This document shows, piece by piece, positions 1 to 6,740 of a stretch of 10,527 bases of DNA. Position 1 is the first letter of the stretch. Every line of letters starts with the position of its first letter. The DNA is from UBA993 sp964436815 (GTDB lineage Bacteria > Bacillota > Dethiobacteria > DTU022): assembly GCA_964436815.1 (NCBI GenBank), contig CAYTER010000061.1, positions 1 to 10,527 of the forward strand, written 5' to 3'. The notes under the pieces were generated by a model. The model ran no database searches and had not been told where the DNA came from. It saw nothing but the letters and a program-made list of their open reading frames with translations. Both the position numbers and the translations under genes were made by a program.

Positions 1-40
1 CTCCCTCTCCCCCGGAGGGAGAGGGTCGGGGTGAGGGGGA
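1..40. repeat. G/C-rich inverted repeat, probable dispersed intergenic repeat
   Basis: Positions 3-11 (CCCTCTCCC) and 17-25 (GGGAGAGGG) are perfect 9-bp inverted arms around a 5-nt centre. A GGGTGAGGG-like purine run follows at 29-39. The element starts at or before the window edge and ends 4 nt after the stop codon of rfbF. Sequences of this CCCTCTCCC...GGGAGAGGG...GGGTGAGGG style are, as I recall, a common dispersed intergenic repeat in many bacterial genomes. The hairpin could also slow or end transcription leaving rfbF, but no T-tract is visible in the window, so I do not call a terminator. Confidence 0.55.
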
Positions 41-43
41 GTT

Positions 44-811
44 TCACCAGATTTTCCAAGGCGCCTGGCCGCTTTTCCAATAGTTTTCAAGGATTTTTAA
101 TTCGCGGTAAGTGTCCATGCACTGCCAGAAATCGTCGTGGCGGTAGGCGACCAGCTGGCCATCAGCCGCCAGCATGCGCAGCGGTTCACTTTCCCAGGGC
201 ACGTCGTCTTTGATATAATCTAAAGCAGCGCTTTCACAAATAAAAAAGCCCCCATTGATCCAGCCTTCCCCGCTGAGAGGCTTCTCCACAAACTTAGTGA
301 TCAGGTCGCCGTCCGTAAAATTAAGACTCCCGAAACGGGCCGGCGGGCGTACTGCTGTCACTGTGACAAGCTTACCGCTCCGGCGATGGAAAGCTAAAAG
401 ATCGTTTAAGTTAACATTACAAACGCCGTCTCCATAGGTAAGCATAAAGGTATCTTTGCCAAGCCATTCTGCCAGCTTCTTAATTCGTCCGCCAGTATTG
501 GTATTGAGGCCCGTCTCAACCAGGTGCACCAGCCAGTCTTCCTTTACGGCATCGTGTACCTGCAGCCTGCCGTCAGCCAGCGATATGCTTACGCTGCCAT
601 TTAAGTGATAGTAATCGTGAAAGTAACGCTTGATCATTTCACCCTTGTAGCCAAGGGCAACAATAAACTCCTTGAACCCGTAGTGGGCATAGAGTTTCAT
701 AATATGCCAGATGATCGGGCGTCCGCCGATCTCAACCAGCGGTTTCGGCCGGGTTATCGTCTCTTCGGCCAGCCTGGTACCCATTCCACCGGCCAGGATC
801 ACTACTTTCAT
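44..811 (-). CDS. rfbF: Glucose-1-phosphate cytidylyltransferase (RfbF)
   Basis: This cytoplasmic enzyme makes CDP-glucose from CTP and glucose 1-phosphate, the first step of CDP-deoxysugar synthesis. The 255-residue product is full length for RfbF, which is about 257 residues. It shows the nucleotidyltransferase signature GGMGTRLAEET from residue 8, the RPKPLVEIGG block with Lys23, the metal-binding YGDGV (Asp128), FVEKP near 174, GWINGGFF near 183, and the late DDFWQCMDTYRE segment. The EET after GTRL and the C-terminal block separate RfbF from RmlA and GalU. Two ATGs are adjacent at 814 and 811. I chose 811 because AGGGAGG then lies 7 nt upstream and family members start MKVVILAGG; 814 would add one Met. 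It is the last gene of the run, about 100 nt after the glycosyltransferase. Its usual partner RfbG is not in the window. Confidence 0.95.
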   Translation of the reverse strand: MKVVILAGGMGTRLAEETITRPKPLVEIGGRPIIWHIMKLYAHYGFKEFIVALGYKGEMIKRYFHDYYHLNGSVSISLADGRLQVHDAVKEDWLVHLVETGLNTNTGGRIKKLAEWLGKDTFMLTYGDGVCNVNLNDLLAFHRRSGKLVTVTAVRPPARFGSLNFTDGDLITKFVEKPLSGEGWINGGFFICESAALDYIKDDVPWESEPLRMLAADGQLVAYRHDDFWQCMDTYRELKILENYWKSGQAPWKIW

Positions 812-814
812 CAT

Positions 815-916
815 TCTGCCTCCCTGTTCTCCTGGTTAACATTTCTTTTTAATTTATTATGTGCTATTTCCTTATTTATCCGCTTTTTCCTGCTCATATA
901 TAGTACAGATTCCCTG
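815..916 (-). other. AT-rich spacer before rfbF with a possible 28-codon leader ORF
   Basis: This is the longest gap in the downstream operon. On the minus strand it holds an ORF from ATG at 897 to TGA at 811-813. It encodes 28 residues starting MSRKKRINKEIAHNK, rich in Lys and Arg. Its stop overlaps the first ATG of rfbF as ATGA, the arrangement expected for translational coupling. No good Shine-Dalgarno lies at the usual distance before the ATG; the nearest, AGGGA, is about 13 nt away. The strand is purine-rich, which favours chance Lys/Arg codons. I see no convincing promoter hexamer pair here. It is real as an open frame but unproven as a gene. Confidence 0.2.
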
Positions 917-2032
917 TTAATCATGCTGACCCAGTATTTTCAGATAGACTTTTTCGGTCTGATCAACCATCTGTTTTAAAGTGAAATGCTCGCGAAAGCT
1001 CTTTTGCCCGGCCAGGCCCATCTTCTTACGCAAAGCAGGATCAGCGATCAGTTTCGCAAGCTGCTGCCTTAAAGCAGCTTCATCCCCGGGATCAAAAAGT
1101 AAGCCTGTTTCTCCCTCAATTACCGCTTCAGGAATACCACCGACACGCGTGGCCACTACCGGCAGCCCGGCCCGCATCGCTTCCAGTATACTGATCGGGA
1201 AGCCTTCCCTCCTGCTGCTTAATATGAAGATCGAAGAGTCCCCGAGCAGCGCTTCAGTGTCTCTGCGGGTTCCGGTGAATTCAAGTCGCTCGCTTAAACC
1301 CAGTTCCGCCGCCATACTTTCGGCAGCAGCCCTCCCTTTACCGTCACCGACCAGGGTCAGTTGCCAGTCCATTTCCTTCAACCCGCCCAGCGCCCTGATC
1401 AGGGTCAGGTGATCTTTAGGCTTTTCAAAGCGGGCAATCATGATTAAGCGCGCCGGTTCTGTTTCCGGATTGGCTGTCCTGCCGGCTTCGGCCATCTCCG
1501 GCAACCCGTTGTAAACCACCGTCATTTTATGCGACGGGATTACCCCTAAACCGGCAGCCAGATCGTGCTCACTTTGTGAAACGGCGATTACCATATCGCC
1601 CCATGCTGCTGCAAACTTCTCCATCAAACGGTAAAAGCGGCCGGTAAGCGTCTGCCTCCTGCCGCCAAATAAAAAGCCGTGTGAAGTATGCACAACCGGA
1701 ATACCGAGCGCGTCTGCGGCCAGCCGCCCTAAAAAGCCGGCCTTGTTGGAATGCGTGCTGACCAGATCGGGCTTTAATTCTTTTATTCGGGCTTTAATCT
1801 CATAATAAGCCTGCAGATCCTTAAGCGGCGCAATCGGGTGCACCAGGCAATCAATTACGCGACAGTCAATAGCCCGCGGTTTAAGGGCTTCAAAAAGCGC
1901 CCCTTCGCTTCCGGCAAAAACCGTAACATCGTTGCCGCGCGCTTTCAGCTCCAGAGCCAAATCGCGCACATGGCTCTGCGCTCCGCCCAGGTCGTCAGCC
2001 CTGGTGATGATTACAGCTACCTTTAAGGCCAC
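917..2032 (-). CDS. GT4-family glycosyltransferase (GT-B fold)
   Basis: This is a predicted retaining glycosyltransferase adding a sugar from a nucleotide donor to a lipid-linked glycan on the inner membrane face. The 371-residue length is typical. The N-terminal acceptor domain has the glycine-rich DDLGGAQSHVRDLA (residues 13-26) and THSNKAGFLGRLAA (93-106). The C-terminal donor domain has MIARFEKPKD (198-207), VGDGKGR (228-234) and the GT4 E-x7-E motif in EGFPISILE (Glu276 and Glu284), followed by GLPVVATRVGGIPE. There is no transmembrane segment, so membrane association would be peripheral. The start is GTG at 2032, supported by GGAGG 7 nt upstream. It lies 33 nt after ugd. Donor and acceptor cannot be read from sequence; glucuronate, glucose or the CDP-derived deoxysugar are all possible. 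Confidence 0.92.
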   Translation of the reverse strand: MALKVAVIITRADDLGGAQSHVRDLALELKARGNDVTVFAGSEGALFEALKPRAIDCRVIDCLVHPIAPLKDLQAYYEIKARIKELKPDLVSTHSNKAGFLGRLAADALGIPVVHTSHGFLFGGRRQTLTGRFYRLMEKFAAAWGDMVIAVSQSEHDLAAGLGVIPSHKMTVVYNGLPEMAEAGRTANPETEPARLIMIARFEKPKDHLTLIRALGGLKEMDWQLTLVGDGKGRAAAESMAAELGLSERLEFTGTRRDTEALLGDSSIFILSSRREGFPISILEAMRAGLPVVATRVGGIPEAVIEGETGLLFDPGDEAALRQQLAKLIADPALRKKMGLAGQKSFREHFTLKQMVDQTEKVYLKILGQHD

Positions 2033-2065
2033 CCAGGTTCCTCCGGCACTTAATTTAAAACCGCT

Positions 2066-3442
2066 TTAACGGCCGATTCCACTGTACGTGAAACCATACT
2101 GCTGCAGTAACTCCCGGTCAAGCATGTTACGCCCGTCGATGATAACTTTACTTTTCATCTTTTCACCAAACATGGCCCAGGGCAGGTGCAGGAACTCTTC
2201 CCAGTCAGTCAGAATGGCCAGGGCGTCGCATTCGCTAACCGTATCCTCAGCCGATTGACAGTAAACAATTTTTTGATCCGGATAAGTCAGGCGATATTTA
2301 CCCATCGCCACCGGATCAAAAACCTTGACCCTGGCTCCCATATCAAGCAGTTCTTCAATAACATCGATGGCCGGAGATTCCCTGATGTCATCGGTATTAG
2401 CCTTAAAAGCCAGCCCCAGCAGACCAACCGTGCTGCCCCTGATTACTTTCAGGGTTTGCTGCAGCTTTTCAATAACCTTTAACTTCTGCAGCCGGTTAAC
2501 CTCCTGGGCAGCCTGGACCAGTTTCATCTCGCAACCATATTGGCTGCCGGTAAACAGTATTGAGCGCACATCCTTGGGAAAACAGCTGCCGCCCCAGCCA
2601 ACCCCGGCTTTAAGAAACCCGGAACCAATCCGCTTGTCGAGGCCGATACCTTTCGCTACTTCTACTATATCGGCGCCAACTTTTTCGGCCAGGCTCGAAA
2701 ATTCGTTAATGAAAGAAATCTTCGTTGCCAGGAAAGCATTGGCTGTATACTTGATCAACTCGGCGCTGGTTGGGCTGGTGCTAACCAAAGCCGGTAGATT
2801 ATAGCCTTCCGGGCGCGGTACAGCTTGCGGTGGGGTAAAAGTTTGCTCCAGGATCGGGGCGTACATCTGGCGCACCAGGTTGAGGGCATTAATCTCCGTT
2901 GCCCCGACCACGATGCGGTCGGGGTAAAAAGTATCATAGAGGGCGGAACCTTCCCGCAAAAATTCGGGATTTGAAGCCACGCTAAAATGACAATCTCCAC
3001 AGCGTCTGTCCAGTTCTTCCCTGACCACTGTTTCTACCCGGCGGGCTGTGCCAACCGGCACCGTTGACTTGTTGATGATCAGCGGCGGTTCTTTGAGATC
3101 CATTGAGGCGCCAACCTCACGGGCTACCGCCTCAACATAGCTGAGATCGGTATCACCGTTTTCCTTAGACGGAGTGCCGACAGCAATGACTACTAGATCA
3201 GCCAGGGGGAGCGCTCCGACCAGATCCCGGGTAAAAATGACATTACCCTTGTTCTCGCTTAGCAGCTCTTCAAGCCCGGGCTCATAGATGGTGGAAATTC
3301 CTTTGTTAAGCTTATCAATGATTGCCTGATCATTATCAACACAGGTTACCTGATGCCCTAAATAACCCAGCGCCAAACCGGTGGTAAGCCCCACGTAACC
3401 GGTGCCGACAATAACAATATTTAACTTTTCAGCGTTTTTCAA
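2066..3442 (-). CDS. ugd: UDP-glucose 6-dehydrogenase
   Basis: This enzyme oxidises UDP-glucose to UDP-glucuronate with two NAD+, giving the acidic sugar of many exopolysaccharides and teichuronic acids. The 458 residues show the NAD-binding GTGYVG (13-18), AVGTPS (87-92), KSTVPVGT (125-132), NPEFLREG (158-165) and KYTANAF (231-237). GGSCFPKD (284-291) carries the catalytic Cys287, and the C-terminal domain follows with GLAFKANTDDIRESP and DGRNML. A roughly 20-residue Pro-rich insert (about 202-222) lies just before the SAELIKYTANAF helix and makes the protein slightly long. The start is TTG at 3442: an in-frame TAA lies a few codons upstream, so no longer form exists, and the Shine-Dalgarno (GGGGG, about 12 nt away) is weak. 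UDP-N-acetylhexosamine or mannosamine dehydrogenases are less likely, given the motif spacing. Confidence 0.94.
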   Translation of the reverse strand: MKNAEKLNIVIVGTGYVGLTTGLALGYLGHQVTCVDNDQAIIDKLNKGISTIYEPGLEELLSENKGNVIFTRDLVGALPLADLVVIAVGTPSKENGDTDLSYVEAVAREVGASMDLKEPPLIINKSTVPVGTARRVETVVREELDRRCGDCHFSVASNPEFLREGSALYDTFYPDRIVVGATEINALNLVRQMYAPILEQTFTPPQAVPRPEGYNLPALVSTSPTSAELIKYTANAFLATKISFINEFSSLAEKVGADIVEVAKGIGLDKRIGSGFLKAGVGWGGSCFPKDVRSILFTGSQYGCEMKLVQAAQEVNRLQKLKVIEKLQQTLKVIRGSTVGLLGLAFKANTDDIRESPAIDVIEELLDMGARVKVFDPVAMGKYRLTYPDQKIVYCQSAEDTVSECDALAILTDWEEFLHLPWAMFGEKMKSKVIIDGRNMLDRELLQQYGFTYSGIGR

Positions 3443-3471
3443 GGTTTTTTAAAGCCCCCAAACTTTTCAGC

Positions 3472-4383
3472 TTACTGATTCTTATTCTTCTTCCACCAGG
3501 CTAACGTTTCCTGCATCCCTTCTGCCGTTGAATAACGTGGCTGCCAGCCTACCTCCTCGTTGAGGCGACCTGTATCAGCCACAATTAAGGCCGGTTCCCC
3601 CGCAGCAGCGCTGATAGCCCCCAGGCGCACCAGCTCAGGCCTCCCGGCCTCTTCTGCCGCAGCCGCGATTAAAGTTTTAAGTTTAACTGCCTGACCGGAG
3701 GCGATATTAACCGGACCTTCCACCCGGCTGTCGAGCAGGGCAACCAGGGCAGCGGCGGCGTCTTTAACATACAGGTAGTCTCTTTCCTGTTCCCCGTGGG
3801 TGCAAAGCGCCTCCTGGCCGGCCAGTAAGGAGGTTATGACAGAGGGTATTAAACGCTTCTCGTATTCCCCGGGGCCATATAAGAAAAACAACCGGCCCCA
3901 ACTGCAGCTCACTTTTGATTCACGGCAGGCCGCCGTCATCATCTTCTGCAGGGCGTCTTTACAAACGCCATAAAATGTTGCCGGTTTTAAAGGTGTACTG
4001 CTTTCACTGCAGCAGCCATCGCTCCAGTCATACTCGGCACAGCTGCCGGCTGCCACCGCCCTTTTCCCCCCGGCTTCCATAAAAGCTTCCAGCAAGCTGA
4101 GGCTGCTCCTGACCCAACGTATATTTCCCATCGAATTCCAGTAAGTGCCGTGACCGACATCCCAGGCCAGGTGCAACAGGTAATCTGGCTTTATCTCCAT
4201 CATTAACTTTAAAATCTGTTCCGGTCTGTGCAGATCAGCATGATGCCATTCAACATCTTGATCAGCGCTATTCCAACTGCCGCGGGAACTGATCGCATGC
4301 ACAGTAAAACCTCGTTTTAATAAAGGCGCCAGGCAGTGGCTCCCGATAAAACCTTTTGCGCCGGTCAGTAATACCTTTTTCAT
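3472..4383 (-). CDS. NAD(P)-dependent epimerase/reductase of the extended SDR family (deoxysugar pathway)
   Basis: The 303-residue product has an extended-SDR Rossmann fold. It shows GAKGFIG (residues 8-14) for NAD(P), Ser114 in AAGSCAEYD, and the catalytic pair Tyr138/Lys142 in FYGVCK. RDYLYVKDAAAALVALL and NIASGQ, typical of sugar-nucleotide epimerases, follow. It lacks the longer signatures of GalE or RmlB and looks like the reductases that reduce a 4-keto-6-deoxysugar in CDP-abequose-like pathways. The context with RfbF, a C-methyltransferase and an RfbC-like epimerase suggests it does the final C4 ketoreduction; this is inference. I chose ATG 4383 over ATG 4401. It overlaps the stop of the upstream gene as ATGA, and the protein then begins MKKVLLTGAKGFIG as relatives do. 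The gene ends 29 nt before ugd. Confidence 0.85.
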   Translation of the reverse strand: MKKVLLTGAKGFIGSHCLAPLLKRGFTVHAISSRGSWNSADQDVEWHHADLHRPEQILKLMMEIKPDYLLHLAWDVGHGTYWNSMGNIRWVRSSLSLLEAFMEAGGKRAVAAGSCAEYDWSDGCCSESSTPLKPATFYGVCKDALQKMMTAACRESKVSCSWGRLFFLYGPGEYEKRLIPSVITSLLAGQEALCTHGEQERDYLYVKDAAAALVALLDSRVEGPVNIASGQAVKLKTLIAAAAEEAGRPELVRLGAISAAAGEPALIVADTGRLNEEVGWQPRYSTAEGMQETLAWWKKNKNQ

Positions 4384-4910
4384 CGCTGATAATCCGGCCA
4401 TAATCGATCTTTTTCCGCCATAATCGGTTCAGGCAGTGGCCACCTGATGCCGAACGCCGGATCATTCCACCTCACTCCCGCAGCCAGTTCCGGAGTGTAA
4501 TACTGTGAAATCAGGTAATGGATTGCCGTATCATCCTCAAGGGTTTGAAAGCCGTGGGCAAAGCCTTCAGGGATGTAGAGCAACTGCCTCTTTCCGGCGC
4601 TCAACTCAAAGCCGGCCCATTGGCAATAGGTTGCAGACCGGGGGCGTAAATCGACAATGACATCAAAAAGAGAACCCCTTACACAATGCACCACCTTGGT
4701 TTCAGCTGCCGGTGCCGTTTGGTAGTGGAGCCCCCTGAGAGTGCCCCGTTTCCGGTTCTCCGAAATACTATGCTGAACAAAATCAGTCTCAAGTCCGGCT
4801 GCCGCAAATTCCCGGCAGCAGAAAGTACGGGCAAAACTGCCCCTATCATCTTTCGCGGCTTCCAGGGTAATGATAAAAACCCCTTTTAAATCACTTTCCC
4901 TGAATATCAT
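4380..4910 (-). CDS. rfbC: dTDP-4-dehydrorhamnose 3,5-epimerase-like protein (RfbC/RmlC family)
   Basis: This cupin-fold epimerase acts on C3 and/or C5 of a nucleotide-linked 4-keto-6-deoxysugar. The 176 residues cover the whole family length. Visible motifs are DDRGSFARTF (21-30), the catalytic His62 in TLRGLHYQ, Lys72 in ETKVVHCVRG, IPEGFAHGFQTLED (113-126), the conserved Tyr132 and Tyr138 of the active-site edge, and GVRWNDPAFGIRWP near 145-158. There is no RmlA, RmlB or RmlD in the window, and an RfbF is present. The substrate is therefore more likely a CDP-linked 4-keto sugar, probably after C-methylation, than dTDP-4-keto-glucose. That is inference; the gene symbol reflects the family only. 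It follows the lipoprotein by 24 nt and overlaps the next gene by 4 nt (ATGA). AGGAAGG and AGGAAAG lie just upstream of its ATG. Confidence 0.9.
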   Translation of the reverse strand: MIFRESDLKGVFIITLEAAKDDRGSFARTFCCREFAAAGLETDFVQHSISENRKRGTLRGLHYQTAPAAETKVVHCVRGSLFDVIVDLRPRSATYCQWAGFELSAGKRQLLYIPEGFAHGFQTLEDDTAIHYLISQYYTPELAAGVRWNDPAFGIRWPLPEPIMAEKDRLWPDYQR

Positions 4911-4934
4911 CTTTCCTAATTCCTTCCTTACAAC

Positions 4935-5480
4935 TCACTTGTAAAATACTTCCCTGACGGCCTCTATCCGCGGTTTGATCTCTTCTACCAGTTCTAAAAT
5001 ATCTGCCGACTGTTCCAGGCTAAGTTCACCGCTCTCCGCTTCAATTAGAGTAATTGCAGCGGTAATTTCCTCACTTAATATCTGCAATTCTTTCAGGGCA
5101 TTGTTCACGACCTGCCCCTCGAGCAACCATTCATTTTCTCCCCTCACTACTACAACCTTCCACCTTAAGATGTCGCTTTCAGCAGGAAATGCCTTGGCAT
5201 CCCGCAGCTGTTCAGCTGCTTCGATCTTCAGACGATGCTCCTTAAGCCAATCGATCCTTTCGGTATCATAAACAAGAGGTAAATCCCCGGCGTATGGTTC
5301 TCTCACCCAGCCCCTTAAATCGGGTTCGGCTTCCAGTATTGCAATGGTCAGCTCTTCAACATAGTGATCAACAGCATTTAAAGCTGCCGGATCGACCTCT
5401 TTTACTTCCGGGGTGCAGCCGGTAGAGCATAAACCAGCGATTAACATAAATATCATTAATCCAGGCAAATATTTTTTCAC
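4935..5480 (-). CDS. Small predicted lipoprotein, function unknown
   Basis: I do not recognise this 181-residue protein. Its N-terminus is a lipoprotein-type signal: MKKY, then a hydrophobic stretch (residues 5-17) ending LCSTGC with Cys22 as likely lipidation site. The lipobox is imperfect (Ser at -3, Cys at -4). The mature part is acidic and mostly helical, with Glu-rich heptad-like runs near 120-175 and no cysteine. Start is GTG at 5480. Just upstream, GGGGTGATCC pairs extensively with the 3' end of 16S rRNA (GGATCACCTCC), which strongly supports this codon. The gene sits 12 nt after the C-methyltransferase and 24 nt before rfbC, so it should be co-transcribed with sugar genes. A role at the outer face of the membrane in glycan assembly or attachment is possible but unproven. 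Confidence 0.8.
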   Translation of the reverse strand: MKKYLPGLMIFMLIAGLCSTGCTPEVKEVDPAALNAVDHYVEELTIAILEAEPDLRGWVREPYAGDLPLVYDTERIDWLKEHRLKIEAAEQLRDAKAFPAESDILRWKVVVVRGENEWLLEGQVVNNALKELQILSEEITAAITLIEAESGELSLEQSADILELVEEIKPRIEAVREVFYK

Positions 5481-5492
5481 CGGATCACCCCG

Positions 5493-6740
5493 TTACGAAT
5501 AAATTTTGAATTCCGGAATTGGAATAATGAAGCGACCGCCCCATTCGTTGATCCCGTCCATCTGCTCCATAATCTCCTCTTTTAAGTTCCAGGGCAGTAT
5601 CAACAGGTAATCAGGCCTGGTTTCCCATATTTTTTGCGGGTCGAAAATCGGCAGTCTGCTGCCCGGTAAAAAGAGCCCTTGCTTGTGCGGGCTTAAGTCA
5701 ACTGTGTAATCGATAAAATCGCTCCCAATCCCGCAGTAATTGAGCAGGGTATTGCCCTTAGCCGGCGCGCCATAGGCTGCTATTGATTTACCCGCCTCCT
5801 TGATGGCAATCAGGCCCTGCAGCAAACTACGTTTTACCTGCTGCACGCTCTGCTCAAAGCCACTATAAAAATCAATATCCTGGTACCCTTTCTCTTTCTC
5901 CTCAGCCAAACCCTCCCGCACTGCAGCGGAAACCATCTCCTGCCGTTCTGCGGCGTGACCGGCGAAAATCCGCAGCGAACCCCCGTGGGTGGAAAGCCTC
6001 TCCAAATCATAAATCAGGAGATCGTGCGCTTCTAAAATATTATCCAGTGCTGTCAATGAAAAGTATGAATAGTGTTCATGATAAATAGTATCAAACTGCT
6101 TTTCTTCAATTAAAGCCATCAGATGCGGCGTTTCGATGCTGATGCTCCCACCGGGTTTAAGCAGCATTTTAAAAGCCTGCATCAGATCATTGGTCTTAGG
6201 GATGTGCGCCATAACGTTATTGGCAATGATCAGGTCCGCCTGGCGATTGCTGGCTATAAATTCTGCTGCCAGGTTGCTGTTAAAGAACCCTACCTGCGTT
6301 TCAATGCCCTGGCTTATTGCGGCGGCGGCCACATTTTCAGCGGGTTCAATCCCCAGTACCGGTATGCCGGCCTCTTTAAAATAGCGCAGTAAATAGCCGT
6401 CGTTACTGCCGATTTCTACGACCAGGCTCTCACCGGTTAATTTGAATCTCGCGATCGCCTCGGTAGCATAAATGCGGGCATGTTCCAGCCAGCTCGTTGA
6501 AAAAGATGAAAAATAGGCGTAGTCGCTGAAGATCTCGTAGGGGCTGCTCAGCTCTTCGAGCTGGACCAGAAAACAGGAAGAGCAGACATAGGCCTGCAGG
6601 GGATAAAATGTTTCAGCCTGCAGCAGCTGATCTGCTCTTAAATATGAGTTGGCCAGGGGTGATACCCCAAGGTTGATGAAATTATGAACAAGCGGCGCCT
6701 CGCAAAAGCGACAGCGCCGCTCATCAGCTTTAGTTGGCAT
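5493..6740 (-). CDS. SAM-dependent sugar C-methyltransferase (TylC3/TcaB9-like)
   Basis: This is predicted to methylate C3 of a nucleotide-linked 4-keto-6-deoxysugar, giving a branched sugar. The 415 residues match the family's three-part layout. An N-terminal zinc-binding domain has Cys10, Cys13, Cys53 and Cys56. A central SAM fold has VVEIGSNDGYLL (107-118) and KPGGSISIETP (195-205). The C-terminal domain has AAYGAPAKGNTLLNY and LPWNLKEEI. Residues lining the TcaB9 active site, as I recall them, have counterparts here: Tyr76, His179 in NNVMAHI, and Tyr220/Glu222/His223 in IYHEHYSYFS. All looks intact. The start overlaps the last 11 nt of the sortase gene, and its GGAG lies inside the sortase coding end, so translation is probably coupled. 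Characterised homologues use dTDP sugars; rfbF nearby suggests a CDP-linked substrate here (inference). Confidence 0.92.
   Translation of the reverse strand: MPTKADERRCRFCEAPLVHNFINLGVSPLANSYLRADQLLQAETFYPLQAYVCSSCFLVQLEELSSPYEIFSDYAYFSSFSTSWLEHARIYATEAIARFKLTGESLVVEIGSNDGYLLRYFKEAGIPVLGIEPAENVAAAAISQGIETQVGFFNSNLAAEFIASNRQADLIIANNVMAHIPKTNDLMQAFKMLLKPGGSISIETPHLMALIEEKQFDTIYHEHYSYFSLTALDNILEAHDLLIYDLERLSTHGGSLRIFAGHAAERQEMVSAAVREGLAEEKEKGYQDIDFYSGFEQSVQQVKRSLLQGLIAIKEAGKSIAAYGAPAKGNTLLNYCGIGSDFIDYTVDLSPHKQGLFLPGSRLPIFDPQKIWETRPDYLLILPWNLKEEIMEQMDGINEWGGRFIIPIPEFKIYS

Noticed and set aside
605..979. Plus-strand open frame of 124 codons across the rfbF 5' end and the following spacer
   Set aside because: It lies mostly antisense to well-supported rfbF, has no family motif and no ribosome binding site, and reads as low-complexity Leu/Phe in the AT-rich spacer.
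2325..2804. Plus-strand open frame of 159 codons antisense to ugd
   Set aside because: It is Ser/Pro/Leu-rich with no recognisable motif; it is the usual antisense shadow of a strongly coding ugd region.
4384..4401. Upstream ATG 4401 as start of the SDR epimerase/reductase
   Set aside because: It would add MAGLSA ahead of the normal SDR beginning MKKVLLTGAKGFIG and enlarge the overlap with rfbC to 22 nt. ATG 4383 gives the classic ATGA coupling.
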